Below are positions 46,401-56,939 of a stretch of 60,000 nucleotides of DNA, piece by piece. Position 1 is the first letter of the stretch. The number at the start of each line of letters is the position of its first letter. The position numbers and the translations under genes are program-made. The notes beneath the pieces are model-generated. The model worked only from the letters and a program-made list of their open reading frames with translations, was not told the origin of the DNA and made no database searches. Source of the DNA: Cryptomeria japonica (taxonomy: Eukaryota; Streptophyta; Pinopsida; Cupressales; Cupressaceae). The stretch covers positions 472,492,008 through 472,552,007 of the forward strand of contig NC_081405.1 in NCBI RefSeq assembly GCF_030272615.1, written 5' to 3'.

Positions 46401-48129
46401 ACCTTGACTTGATTTATATTGATGAGGCACTTGAATTTTTTATCCGATATCATTGTATACTTGGGCATTTTATTGTTTTATGATGATCTATATGCAGACA
46501 TGGACTCATATGATGATCTTTTATTATGCATTTTACTCTATATGATGATGATCTATATATGATGCAATGATGATCTTTTCTTTTCTTTTTTTAGTTTTTA
46601 TGATGATGATCTATATATTGTAATGATGATGGAAATGACATGCTTTTGATTTTGAAAATACAAATGAAAAATGATTATTAACTTAAATGACGTGAATGAA
46701 ATGATCTATATGGTAATGCAAATGAATGATTATGTAATATGAAATTCAAATGTTTTTGAATTTTTTATATGTAATGTTTATGAATCTAAGTGCAAAGATG
46801 CAACTAAATGATCTTAATGAACTTCAATGATCCTAATGAAAATTATTTTTGTTTGTCCAAGTATACTCAATCTTTATTTATGACCATTGAATTATGAATG
46901 AAATGAAATGCTTATAATGCAACTGACAATTAATGCTTATAATGCAATTGACAATGAGATAATCTCAAAATTATCTAACTAAAAATGATACTATCATTCT
47001 TCATATGCTTGTCTTGTAACAATGCGTGATTTCATCATTGAGCTTTAAAATGTTGTAAGAGAATACAAGCAACTTGGCATAATGATCCAAGCTGACTTGA
47101 GTATTTATTACATGGATTTTGATATAGCAAGTTAATACAAACAACTTGATATAATGAATCAAGATGACTTGAGTATTTCTTGTAGAATAGACAAGGATTA
47201 TCTCTTTTCATGCATGACTCAGAATGTCCTCTTTGATCTTTTGCCGATCATATCCTTAGACAAGTACATACCGTAGTAAGAGATAAACCATAGACAACAA
47301 ACAAAGAAAATAATCATGCCCCATCATAGATTCTCTAGTCATGGACATCTTTGAGTCGCATAGAGTACATGATTAGCAATAAAATCAAGATATAAACAAT
47401 GAATCTTGTATGTCATTCACATGTTCTCATGGTCATTAACTGATATAATCATCTTAATGAATGATCATTGATAATCTTTTATTTCTTGTTGGTTAATTCT
47501 TTTTTTTCTGAGTTTCACAATTCAGTTGTCATAAAAGGCCTCGATCTTCGTTTCTTTGTTGCTTGTTATCTGTTTCAAAATCTTGGGTGTTTTTGGTTTT
47601 TCTAAGTTTTTCGAATGTTTTGTATTTTTTCAAAAGATCACCTTTGCAAAAGTAATTAGGATTTTTCCCCCAACGAAAACAAAACTTTATTATGGATGTA
47701 TGAATTAGTCAAGATCCAAACCATGGCAGGATACGAATGCAGATTGATTGATTCTGATAAAATCTAAGATAGTGACTAGGACAAGTATGCCAAAGATTGA
47801 TAATTGTTGGTAAGTTGCATATTTCCTGCTAAATGGTTTAGAGAAATAGATGTGAAATATGGAATGGATAAGCTAGAATAGATGGAAGTAGTAGATGCGA
47901 TAGGATGGAGTGGATAGGTACGAAAAGCGATCTCATAGATGGAAGAACTTCACTTTTTAGATAGTGCCTGTTTACCAGGTTTTCACTATCTAAATTTATT
48001 GCATTTTTGTTGTTTTATACTTTTTAGGGATTTTCTACTTTTCTGATTTTTACTTATTTCTTCAAGGCTTTATATACTTTTTATTGATTTTTCCAAGATT
48101 TTAAATCTCAAGCATAGAATTTCTTGAGA
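46401..48129. other. Gypsy C region between PMD gene and integrase
   Basis: AT-rich, with many ATGATGATCTATAT-like short repeats at about 46480-46620 and no recognised ORF. It should contain the convergent 3' ends of the PMD gene and pol. Confidence 0.5.
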
Positions 48130-49200
48130 TGGATAGAATTGATAGGTTCATCCAAACCAATCACCTTCAGGGGTAGATAACTTGTATGCTCCTGAGCCAT
48201 ATGTTGCTACTATGACAAAAGGACCTAACCAATTTGGTTCAAATTTACCCTTCTTTTCTCAATCTTGCTGATTTCTTGGATTCTCCCTTAGAACTATATC
48301 TCCAATCTAAAAAATGTGTGGCTTGACTCTATGATTATAACTTCTTTCCATTCTCTATTGATATACCTTCAAATGATCTGTTGCATTTTGGCGACGTTCC
48401 TGGATCAACTCAAGTTCTTGAAGTCTAGAGACTCATTCTTCTTCTTCTAGTATAAGACCTTTCAAGGAAACTCGTAGAGAAGGTATCTCTACTTCTATTG
48501 GTAATATGGTTTCTGATCCATAGACTAAGTAATATGGAGTTTCCCCCTTGGTGTGCGGATGCTGGTTCGGTATGCCCAAAGAGAAGGATTTAGCTGAATA
48601 TGCTAGTCTTTTCTAGCTTCATTGACTATTTTTTTAAGATTTTCAAGATAGTCTTGTTTGATGCCTCAACTTGACCATTTCCTTGTGGATAATATGGAGT
48701 AGAAAAAATATGTTGGCTATGGAATTTCTCACATAGTTCCTTCACATCTTGATTCTTAAATGGTCATCCATTATTAGTGATAATGGTCATAGGAACTCCA
48801 TAGTGACAGATTATATAATTCACGATGAATGATGATATTTGTTTTCCTATCACTTTTGTCAAAGGTACTGCTTCAATCCATTTAGTGAAATATTCAATAG
48901 CAGTTAGAATGAACTTATGTCCATTAGAGGATGAAGGATTTATCTTACCTACCAAATCAAGGCCCCATTGATAAAATGGCCATGATCCTATCATAGGATA
49001 CAATTCTTGTGCTGGTACATGGATGAGATTCCCATGGATCTGGCATTGTTTGCATTTCTTGGCATATGTGAATGAATCTTTCTCCATATTAGGCCAATAG
49101 TAACCCATATGAAGAAGTTTCTTAGCCAATGTTAATCCACTTGAGTGTGTGCCACAAATACCTATGTGAACTTCGTTAAGAACTTTCTAAGATTCTTCTT
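48130..49200 (-). pseudogene. Gypsy C integrase
   Basis: Zinc-binding CKQCQIHGN, core WGLDLVG (first Asp) and IITNNG where the second Asp should be (TDNG in the family): D to N, the same change as in Gypsy A. Downstream, PYYPQGNGQVEASNK keeps the Glu. The C-terminal half is broken by several stops and frame changes down to about 48150. Confidence 0.87.
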
Positions 49201-49672
49201 GTTCGAGACATCTCATTAAAGTGCTATTTAAACCTCACCTATATAGGGTATCAACAATAATAGTATAGCAGAATGACTGATGGATAAAATTTCTTCTTTG
49301 ATTGCGAGATAGGTCAGGAGGAAGGATATTCTATTTTAAGTACTGAGAAGTTTGGTCGTATAAGGATTGACTAGTTCCCGATATATGGTAAATCATGTAG
49401 GTATGCTGGGATTAAATGGTAGGGGTTAAGATATCTTCCACAAGTAATTCATTGCATTGTTGATTTTCCTGATTCTGTAAGAGAGATTCTATTGTAGCCA
49501 TTGCATCTGCTCCTTTATTCTCATTTCTTAGGATTTGAGTGAATGATACTTATTCAAATTATTCTTTAAACTCTTCTACCAACTATTTATAGGGCATGAG
49601 CTTGTCATCCTTAGTTTGATAATCATCATTTATTTGGTTGATGATAAGCTGTGAATCACCATAGACATATAA

Positions 49673-50338
49673 TTACTTTATATTCCATTCAATAGCCATT
49701 TTGAGCCCAATAGTCAATGCTTCATATTCTGCAGTATTGTTTGTGCATGGAAACTGCAGTCTATATGATTTTGGAATTGTGTGTTCTTGAGGTGTGATGA
49801 ACAAAATTCCTGCACCTGATCCATATTGTGTATAGGAACCATCAAAGTACAATTCCCAAAATTTTGTACTTATTGCCAAAATGTCTGCATCAAGAAATTC
49901 AATGTGCAATGGTATGTCATCTTGTAAGGGTACTTCAGCCAATTGATCAACAATGACCTGTTCTTTGATAGTTTTTTGATCAACATACTCTATATCAAAT
50001 TCACTTAGTATCATAACCCATTTGGCCAATTTGCCTGTCAAAGTTGACTTGTACAATAGATACTTTAGTGGATATATCTTTGCTATCAGTTTCATAGAAT
50101 GAGTTAGCATATAATATCGCAGCTTCTGAGTTGCAAATACAACTGCTAGACATGCCTTCTCTATTGATGTATAATTCAATTCATAGCTGACAAGTGTTCT
50201 ACTGGTGTAATACATTGCTCTTTCTTTTCCTTCTTCATCATGTTGTGCTAGGAGAGTGCCTAATGATACATTTGTCGCCGAGATATAGAGTAACAATGGT
50301 TTCCCTTTGATTGGTGATACAACTACTGGAGGATTCAT
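49673..50338 (-). pseudogene. Gypsy C RNase H and start of aRH
   Basis: 221 open codons. RNase H: YISATNVSLGTLLAQ, YYTSRTLVSYELNY, EKACLAVVFATQK. Linker: AKWVMILSEFDIEYV and VIVDQLAE. Second RNase H: LYFDGSYTQYGSGAGI (first Asp) and NNTAEYEALTIGLKMAI (Glu). The rest of the aRH continues below 49673 with stops (down to about 49500). Fusion of RH and aRH in one open frame fixes the Tat-like domain order. Confidence 0.9.
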
Positions 50339-51431
50339 GAGATATTCTTTGATTTACATTTATGATCCCATTTGAATGGAATGTTCTTATGTAAAATATG
50401 AGTGAATGGATGACATCTATCTGCTAATTGAAAGACAAATCTTTTGATTGATTGCAATCTTCCTTGTAAAGATTGCAGTTGACTTATGTTCCTAGGTGAC
50501 TCCATTTTCATGATGGCTTTGACCTTTTCAAGATCTACTTCAATTCCACGAGCTGATATAATGTACTTGAGAATTTTTCTAGAGGTTACTCCAAATGCAC
50601 ATTTCTTTGGATTTAATCTCAACTGATATCTTTCTAGCCTATCAAAGATCTTGCTCAAGATGTTCAAATATTCTTGTCTTTATGAGATTTTGCAAGTATA
50701 TCATCTACATAATCTTTCATAAATGTATGCATCATATCATGGAAGATTGTTGTCATAGCTCTTTGATAAGTCGCTCCTGCATTCTTAAGCCCAAATGACA
50801 TAATATTCTAGTAATAAGTACCCCATGCACAGGTGAATGTTGTCTTTTCTTTATCTTCAGGGGCGATTCTTATTTGATTGTATCCTGAGAATCCATCCAT
50901 TAATGAAAACATCTCATGTCTTGCTGATAAGTCCACAATTATATCAATGTAGGGTAGTGGGAAATCATTTATGGCACATGCCTTGTTCAAATATCTAAAA
51001 TCAATGCAGACTCTTATGCTTTTATCTATCTTTGACACTGTCACAATGCTTGAAACCCATTCTGGATAGGCAACAAGTCTTATGAAACCCACATCTAAAA
51101 GTTTCTTTAGCTCAGTTTTTACAAGAAGAGCGATGTGTGGATGCATCTTCCTTAGGTTTTGTTTAACTATTTTTTCTTTTAAATCCATGTTCAGATGATG
51201 CATTATAAGATCTAGATTAAGTCTTGGCATGTCTGCATAGGACAAAGCAAAATTTATTTGTCTTTGTCTGAAGAATTCTATGTATTCTTTCCTCTCTTTA
51301 TCTGATAATGAGGCAAGAGAATGAAGTATCTTGGGATCCTTTGGTGTGCCAATGTTTATTGCTTCTATTGGTTCTATTAGAATAGCAATTCTCTCCTGAA
51401 AAATATGCAGGGAGGATGTCAAACTTTCCAT
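50335..51431 (-). pseudogene. Gypsy C reverse transcriptase
   Basis: FALSYADMPRLN, KQNLRKMHPHIALLVKTEL, RVCIDFRYLNKACAIND, SLMDGFSGYNQIRIAPED and TFTCAWGTYY are in the first block (50808-51431). The catalytic KDYVDDILAKS lies at about 50695-50720 (YVDD complete). LNPKKCAFGV and SQLQSLQGRLQSIKRF are in 50335-50667. Two frame changes and a stop separate the blocks. Confidence 0.9.
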
Positions 51432-52600
51432 CTTCTAGTGCCTCAAAGAGGTTTTCACCGTCAAATACGTCCTTTATTTTTCCTCCTGATTGATCTAGTG
51501 TTTCCATGAAATGGTTATCAGCACTAGGTATCTTTCCTTGTTTTATTTCAATTTTGTGACTGGAAAGTTTGGCATTCTCCTGATTGCAAGAAGTGTTACT
51601 TGATTCCATAATGGAAGATATCTTAGGTGTTATGGGTTCGACAACATTAAGATACACAGCTAAGTCATGGTCATTGGAAAAGACATCCAATTCAAGGTTT
51701 TCTAGGTTATCCCAATCAATTAGTTCTCGATGAAGAAGGGGTAAGTCATAGTCATCATCATTGTTAGGTGCTTCAAGGTTTATGACATAATAGTCATAAT
51801 TTGGCATAGAGTAGGTAATGTCATAGATAGAATGATCTTGAGGATAGTCTCTCCCAAGTATTCTCCAATTAGTTCTAACAAAATCTGTATTGGTATTTTG
51901 TAGTTCACACTCAAGTGGCTCTTCATCCGATGTTTGTCCCTTAAACAAATGGATTATATCAACACACATATCTTTAGTACTGCAAGTTCCTTCTTGATTA
52001 TTTTCAATAGATTCATTTGTATTTTGAAGTTGACATACTGGTGTACATGATATAGAGGATTATTTTGCTAGCTTTTGTCTTCTCTCGAACACAGCTTCTT
52101 CTGAACTAATAGTCAATCCTTCTTGACTATCTCTTAGTTCTTCTATGGTTCTGCCATACCTTGGTAAATCTTGCTCCTCATTTGATAGAAATCTGATATT
52201 TATTGATGCTTGATTCATATCTGTTTGTGCTTCTTGTGGTTACTTCTTGGTCTTTTTCACCCCCTTTCTTTTGTTGTCTTGTATATGCCTCTTTTCTTTG
52301 GATTTCGAGTTCTTCTTGTCTTCTTTCTAACTCTATCCTTTGTTTTGTAAAAGACAAGTCTTCATTTGTGATAGTTGCTTGCTCTTCATTCTTTTCTTCA
52401 CTTGATACACTAGATGATACATCTGGACCCCATTCATATTCATTTGAATTTGTCTCTGAACCATTGTCTAGGATTACACCATTGTACCATATAGGAATAT
52501 TGTATGGTGCAAATAGTTCTTTGATTTCTGCCATCTCTACTTTTACTGCTTCCGAAATATCTTGTTCAAATTTTGCATTTGCATGTATTCCTTGAACTTG
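51298..52600 (-). pseudogene. Gypsy C spacer polypeptide
   Basis: Acidic, low-similarity region between G-patch/protease and RT. Has a Glu/Arg-rich coiled-coil-like run (IELERRQEELEIQRKEAY at about 52300) and IKELFAPYNIPI and SNEYEWG shared with B. No catalytic motif. Function unknown. Confidence 0.65.
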
Positions 52601-52839
52601 TTTACAAGATTCTTCTTCTCTTTTGATTGTAATCTCTTCTTCTTATTTCTCATGTTCTTCTTGTTTTTGCTTATTGGCTACTATTTATACTACTTGATGT
52701 ATCTTTTCTTGCCATTGTTCTTCTTTAGAGACTGATTTCTTTCTCCACTTGGCTGTTGATAATTATGGTGCTTTTGATTTGGTTTTGAATATCCAAGTCC
52801 TGATTTATCTTCTTTAGATTATGAGTGAGGATAAATAGG

Positions 52840-53058
52840 TTATGAAATACCTTGATGTCGCTTACCAATTGGTCCTTTTCCTTCATATCCCATTTTTTGC
52901 ATGATCTTATAACCATTGCCATATTGTTTTATGGGAATATTGACTTCTGCAGCTGTTGCTATAGTTTCATTTTCATCTTTGTACAACCAACCAAGAATGT
53001 CCTTGTCTTCAGTTTCTTTTGCAAGTGTTTCGGCTCTAACAAATGCTCCATTAAACAT
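52840..53058 (-). pseudogene. G-patch-like segment after the protease of Gypsy C
   Basis: GNGYKIMQKMGYEGKGPIGK matches the G-patch pattern (aromatic-hydrophobic start, MGY, then Gly-x-Gly-x-Gly). G-patch motifs bind RNA or RNA helicases and follow the protease in some retroviruses and retroelements. The reading frame stops soon after (GISxxxxY-like ending). Confidence 0.65.
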
Positions 53059-53085
53059 GTCTTTTGATTTTTCTAAGGTCCATGA

Positions 53086-54204
53086 TTAGATATTTGTAGG
53101 CTTTCCATATGATTTAGGTGAAAGTGGAAAATTATGCAAATAATATTTTCCCATTTCTTCATCATTTAATTTGAGCTTTTTCTCGAAGGTTTCCCATAAC
53201 TTTTCTTGAATTTCTTTGGTAGGATGTACTGATTCTCTATTATGTGGAACTCTTGTATCTTGTGCTAGCTTCAGATTATTGCAATATTGTCTAGAGTCTT
53301 TAATTATAGTGACCTCTTGTCCTTCATGAGGAAACTTTACACATTGATGATATGTAGAAGGAACTGCTTGCATGTTGTGAATCCATGGCCTTCCCAAAAG
53401 AATGTTATAATAGAGGTTCAAATCTAAAACCTGACGTAATGTATTCCTTTCCACAGGTCCTATTTTGATTGGTAACACCACAGTTCCTTTAGAATAACGA
53501 TCCTCTTCATCATAAGCCTTAATGGTTATTTTCTTCTCTAGATCTACTGCATGTTTTGAATATCCCAGAGCCTTTATTAAACTTAATGCAAAAATGTTTA
53601 AGCCAACTCCACCATCTATGAGTGCGCATTTGACATGAGTTTTATTAATGGTGACTTCAATATGTAAGGGAGCATTGTGAGGATGTTGCAAGGATGCATC
53701 ACCATTTTCAAAAAATGATAAGCAATGAGGGGCTATAAGATGTCCCACCATGTTTTGGAACTGATCTACATCTAATTCTTTTGAAAATGTTGTTTCTGTT
53801 AGAAGTTTTTCCAAAATTTCCTTATGCATAGGTGAAACTTTGAGAAGTTCCAAAATTGATATTTGAGTGGGTATTCTTTGTAATTTCTCTACTAAATTGT
53901 ATTGTTGTGAAGTGGATGTTGATTCTTTTGTTATACCCAGAAAGGTGACCTTCTCTTTGCTTCTTGTAATGACATTGATTGGTTCTGAAGGTGTGTTATC
54001 TTTAACAATGATGACATTTACCACATCATCATATGTATAAGTGTAGTTCACTTTGGCTTTTCCTTTGTCATATTTTAATTTGGATTGTTCACCTTTTTCA
54101 TAGTTTGGAAGTGGAGTTTTGAAGGCTAGCTGTGATTTGTTTGTCTTATGGCTATTCACTGTGATAGTTCCATTATTGATTAAATCTTGGATAAGGTGTT
54201 TCAA
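53086..54204 (-). pseudogene. Gypsy C gag C-terminus and aspartic protease
   Basis: 372 open codons, the longest open stretch in C. N-terminal LKHLIQDLINNGTI is the region after the gag zinc motif. Around residues 190-260 lies the protease: KCALIDGGVGLNIFALSLIKALG (D-G-G in place of D-S/T-G, common in plant elements of this kind) and LYYNILLGRPWIHNMQAVPS, the flap and second hydrophobic motif. Ends at NLKLA and a Ser/Tyr-rich tail. The upstream stop (TAG at about 54204-54210) replaces a Trp position. Confidence 0.85.
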
Positions 54205-54207
54205 TCT

Positions 54208-55391
54208 CTAACAATCATTAGTTTGGTGTCCTTTATTCCGATGGTAATTACAAAAATGATTGTCATTCCACCAATTAGGATTGACTTGTGGTTCATAACT
54301 TCTTGCTTCTGGTAAAATAATCAGTTTGTTCGCAAGAAGAGTTTTTAAAGATGATTCCAAGGGTTCTCCAATGTTTGTGAATTTTCTGCGAGGATTGGAG
54401 AAGAAAGACTTGGATTTATTGCTTTCTTGATTGTTATTGTTTGGGATCTGATTTGATATATAAAAGATTGGTTGTTGTTTTGTAGCATTATTGTTGTCAT
54501 TTCCTCCATTGATGACATTCTTATTCTTTGACCAAAACTTGGGTTTGTCATTGTTGTAAGAATTATTGTAAATTTTTAGTTCTCCTTTCTTTACCATCGT
54601 GTCTTCTATTTTCAAACCATTCTCAATCATCTTGGTGAAAGAGGGAGGACATTGCATTTTTAGTCAACAACTCATTTCACTAATAAGATTATCAATGAAT
54701 ATGTCCATCTTTTCTTGATCAGGTACATGTCTTGGATACCTATTAAACATTCATTTCCATCACTGCAAGAAGATCATAAAAGATTCACCATTTTTTTCTT
54801 TAACATTGCATAAATATAGCATTGTTGTCTCATTCCTTACATTGCAGGAGTATTGTGAAATAAATCTATTCATGAGTTCTTCAAAATATTTGATTCCAGA
54901 TGGTAATCTTGAAAACCATTCCATTGATTGTCAATTTAAATTCCTAGGGAAAAGATGCATCAAGTAAGTTCCATCATGTGCAAATTCCATACTCATATTA
55001 CAAAACTCCCTAATGTGATCTTGAGGATCAGATTTTCCATCGTACTTGTCATATTTAGGGATCTCGCAATGGTGCGGAAATGGTATCATATTCAGACTTT
55101 TATCAAAAGGATACGAGCAAATATCTTCCAATGAATACTTCTTGTAGCTTGATCCATTATGCATATCTTGTATCTATTTTTATAGAGTTTGCATTTGTTG
55201 AGTGAGATTTAACAATGGATTATCCATATGGTTTCTCCTTGTCTCTTCGTAAGTTCTTCTATCACTATGCTCTCTTCTTGTGTCATCGTGTTCTTTTCTT
55301 GTCTCTTCATGACTTTCCTTGTTTACATCTTCGTTATTTGGATCATCTATGTTTTGGGTGTTACTTGCCTCTATTAGGCCCAATATGGAAA
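54208..55391 (-). pseudogene. Gypsy C gag, interrupted by element D
   Basis: The capsid-like part (54931-55164) has YDGKSDPQDHIREF, the start of the retrotransposon gag domain. The nucleocapsid part (54208-54657) is Asn-rich and ends in CNYHRNKGHQTNDC, a C-x2-H-x4-H-x4-C zinc-binding motif used by Tat-type gags. An N-terminal Glu/Arg/His-rich block (55180-55383) runs to the insertion of D. Stops between blocks. Confidence 0.82.
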
Positions 55392-55396
55392 GCTAA

Positions 55397-56562
55397 TGTA
55401 CTGAGAGGGGAGGGGTGAATCAGTACTCCAAAACTTTTCTTCAACAATAACTTTACTGTTATGCATAAACCAAATAGTGCAGTAACATAATATAAAGATA
55501 AAACAAATAGATAACAATCATACATGATTCACTCCATAACACATATATTTTGGTTATGCAGAAACTCTTGGTGAGAGAGAAAAACTGCGGTGGGGATGGC
55601 ACCCACAACTTCACTACTACAATAATAAAGGTTACTCGGTTAGAGCTACATGTTTAGCTATTTCTGATGGCTTACCCTATTAGGAGTATCAAGATCTGTT
55701 AGATCTACCTTGCTAAAGGATTTTACAACACTTAATCTAAATGCTGCACCTGGTTAGAGGCTTTACAATTTATAGACTTGATTAGAGTCTTTTACCCTGT
55801 TAGAGGTTTCTATTACAACTTCAAAATATTACAATAAAATCATTACAAATTTCTGCAACTTTACATCTGAAATGTTATAGCAGATTCTATGTGCTCAGAA
55901 TAAGATTACCTTGCTTATAGCATACCTCGGTAACCCATATAGTAACTCGATAAACCCTTTTGTTTACTCTGTTCTTTGACTGTTCTCTGAAATCCTTCTT
56001 GGTGACCTCTGTGTCTTTGTAACAGTCATAAAACTTAGTGCTTTCATATGTCTTTCTTCATATATTTCTATATCTTCCTTTCTATCATGCTACATGTATA
56101 TTTATGATCTTAATCCATGTTTTATAAATAGATATGTTATGTTGGTGATCCATTCATTGCTTCGATCTTATAAACATGTTTTATCGAATGAATAACCATG
56201 CAAAATATTTCATTGGTTAGATGACCTCAAAATCATACACAATCTTTAAGTGCAATTTCCAATGTGATAACGGTTAGATGTTCCTCGATCTTGTAACACG
56301 TTTTCATATGTATGTCCAGGTTCAATGAATCTGGTAACACATTTCACTCAGTGTATATCAACTTGGTGTGTCATCTTTGCTACTCAGTAGACATGAAATG
56401 ATACTCGGTAGACAGCTCGATGTATACTACACTCTGAGACTACTTTCTTCTATAACTGACTTGACTATGCATACCGACTGAATATCTCGGTAGAGATAAC
56501 CAACTAGAGTATATAGAATAACTTTGAACATAAAACTAATGGCAACTTGATAAGTAGTAACA
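55397..56562 (-). repeat. Element D 3' LTR (Copia-like)
   Basis: On the plus strand from TGTACTGAGAGGGGAGGGG to TAAGTAGTAACA, so TGTTAC...CTCTCAGTACA on the coding strand. GAGAGGGGAGGGGTGAATCAG matches the G-run block of the Copia E LTR. Left flank GCTAA (55392-55396) is one half of the expected target duplication; the other half lies outside the window. Confidence 0.82.
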
Positions 56563-56575
56563 ATCTCCCCTTTTG
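56563..56575 (-). other. Element D polypurine tract
   Basis: AAAAGGGGAGAT on the coding strand, nearly identical to the tract of Copia E. Confidence 0.82.
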
Positions 56576-56939
56576 ATATTAGTTGAGATGTTTGACAAAA
56601 ACTACTTTCAAAGTTATAACTCAATAATCTATATACTTGCAAAATTTGACTATACTGACAGTATATACAATAGTCAATGAAATAGTAAATCAAGATATAC
56701 TCCCCTTATTGATATACTATACAAAAATTTGATTTTACATGCTCGGTGATCTACTCTTGTTCTTTGCTTACTGTTCTGTTCATTGCTCGGTTCATTGCGC
56801 TTGGATACTCTGCTTACTCTGCTTGGTATACTCCCTTATATACTACACTCCTTTTGCTTGATACTATACTTTGATGTTTTGAATACTATATCACTCCTCT
56901 AATACTATATCACTCCCCCTTTTCGACAAACATCCAAAC
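56576..56939 (-). other. Element D 3' untranslated stretch
   Basis: No ORF recognised. Contains the recurring short words TACTCTGCTTACTCTGCTTG and ATACTATATCACTCC between 56800 and 56920. Confidence 0.5.

Larger units (their letters stand above)
42132..55391 (-). mobile_element. Gypsy C: Tat-like Ty3/Gypsy element with antisense PMD gene
   Basis: Minus-strand order: gag, protease, G-patch, spacer, RT, RNase H, aRH, integrase, 3' region with plus-strand PMD gene, polypurine tract, 3' LTR (42132-43203). The 5' LTR is not in the window because element D interrupts gag at 55392-55396. Same architecture as B but clearly diverged in protein sequence. It appears to be inserted into the spacer of B. 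Confidence 0.82.

Noticed and set aside
52203-53067. Plus-strand ORFs of 71-130 codons with hydrophobic, Ser/Phe-rich sequence
   Set aside because: Complement of the Glu/Lys-rich spacer and G-patch coding strand of Gypsy C.
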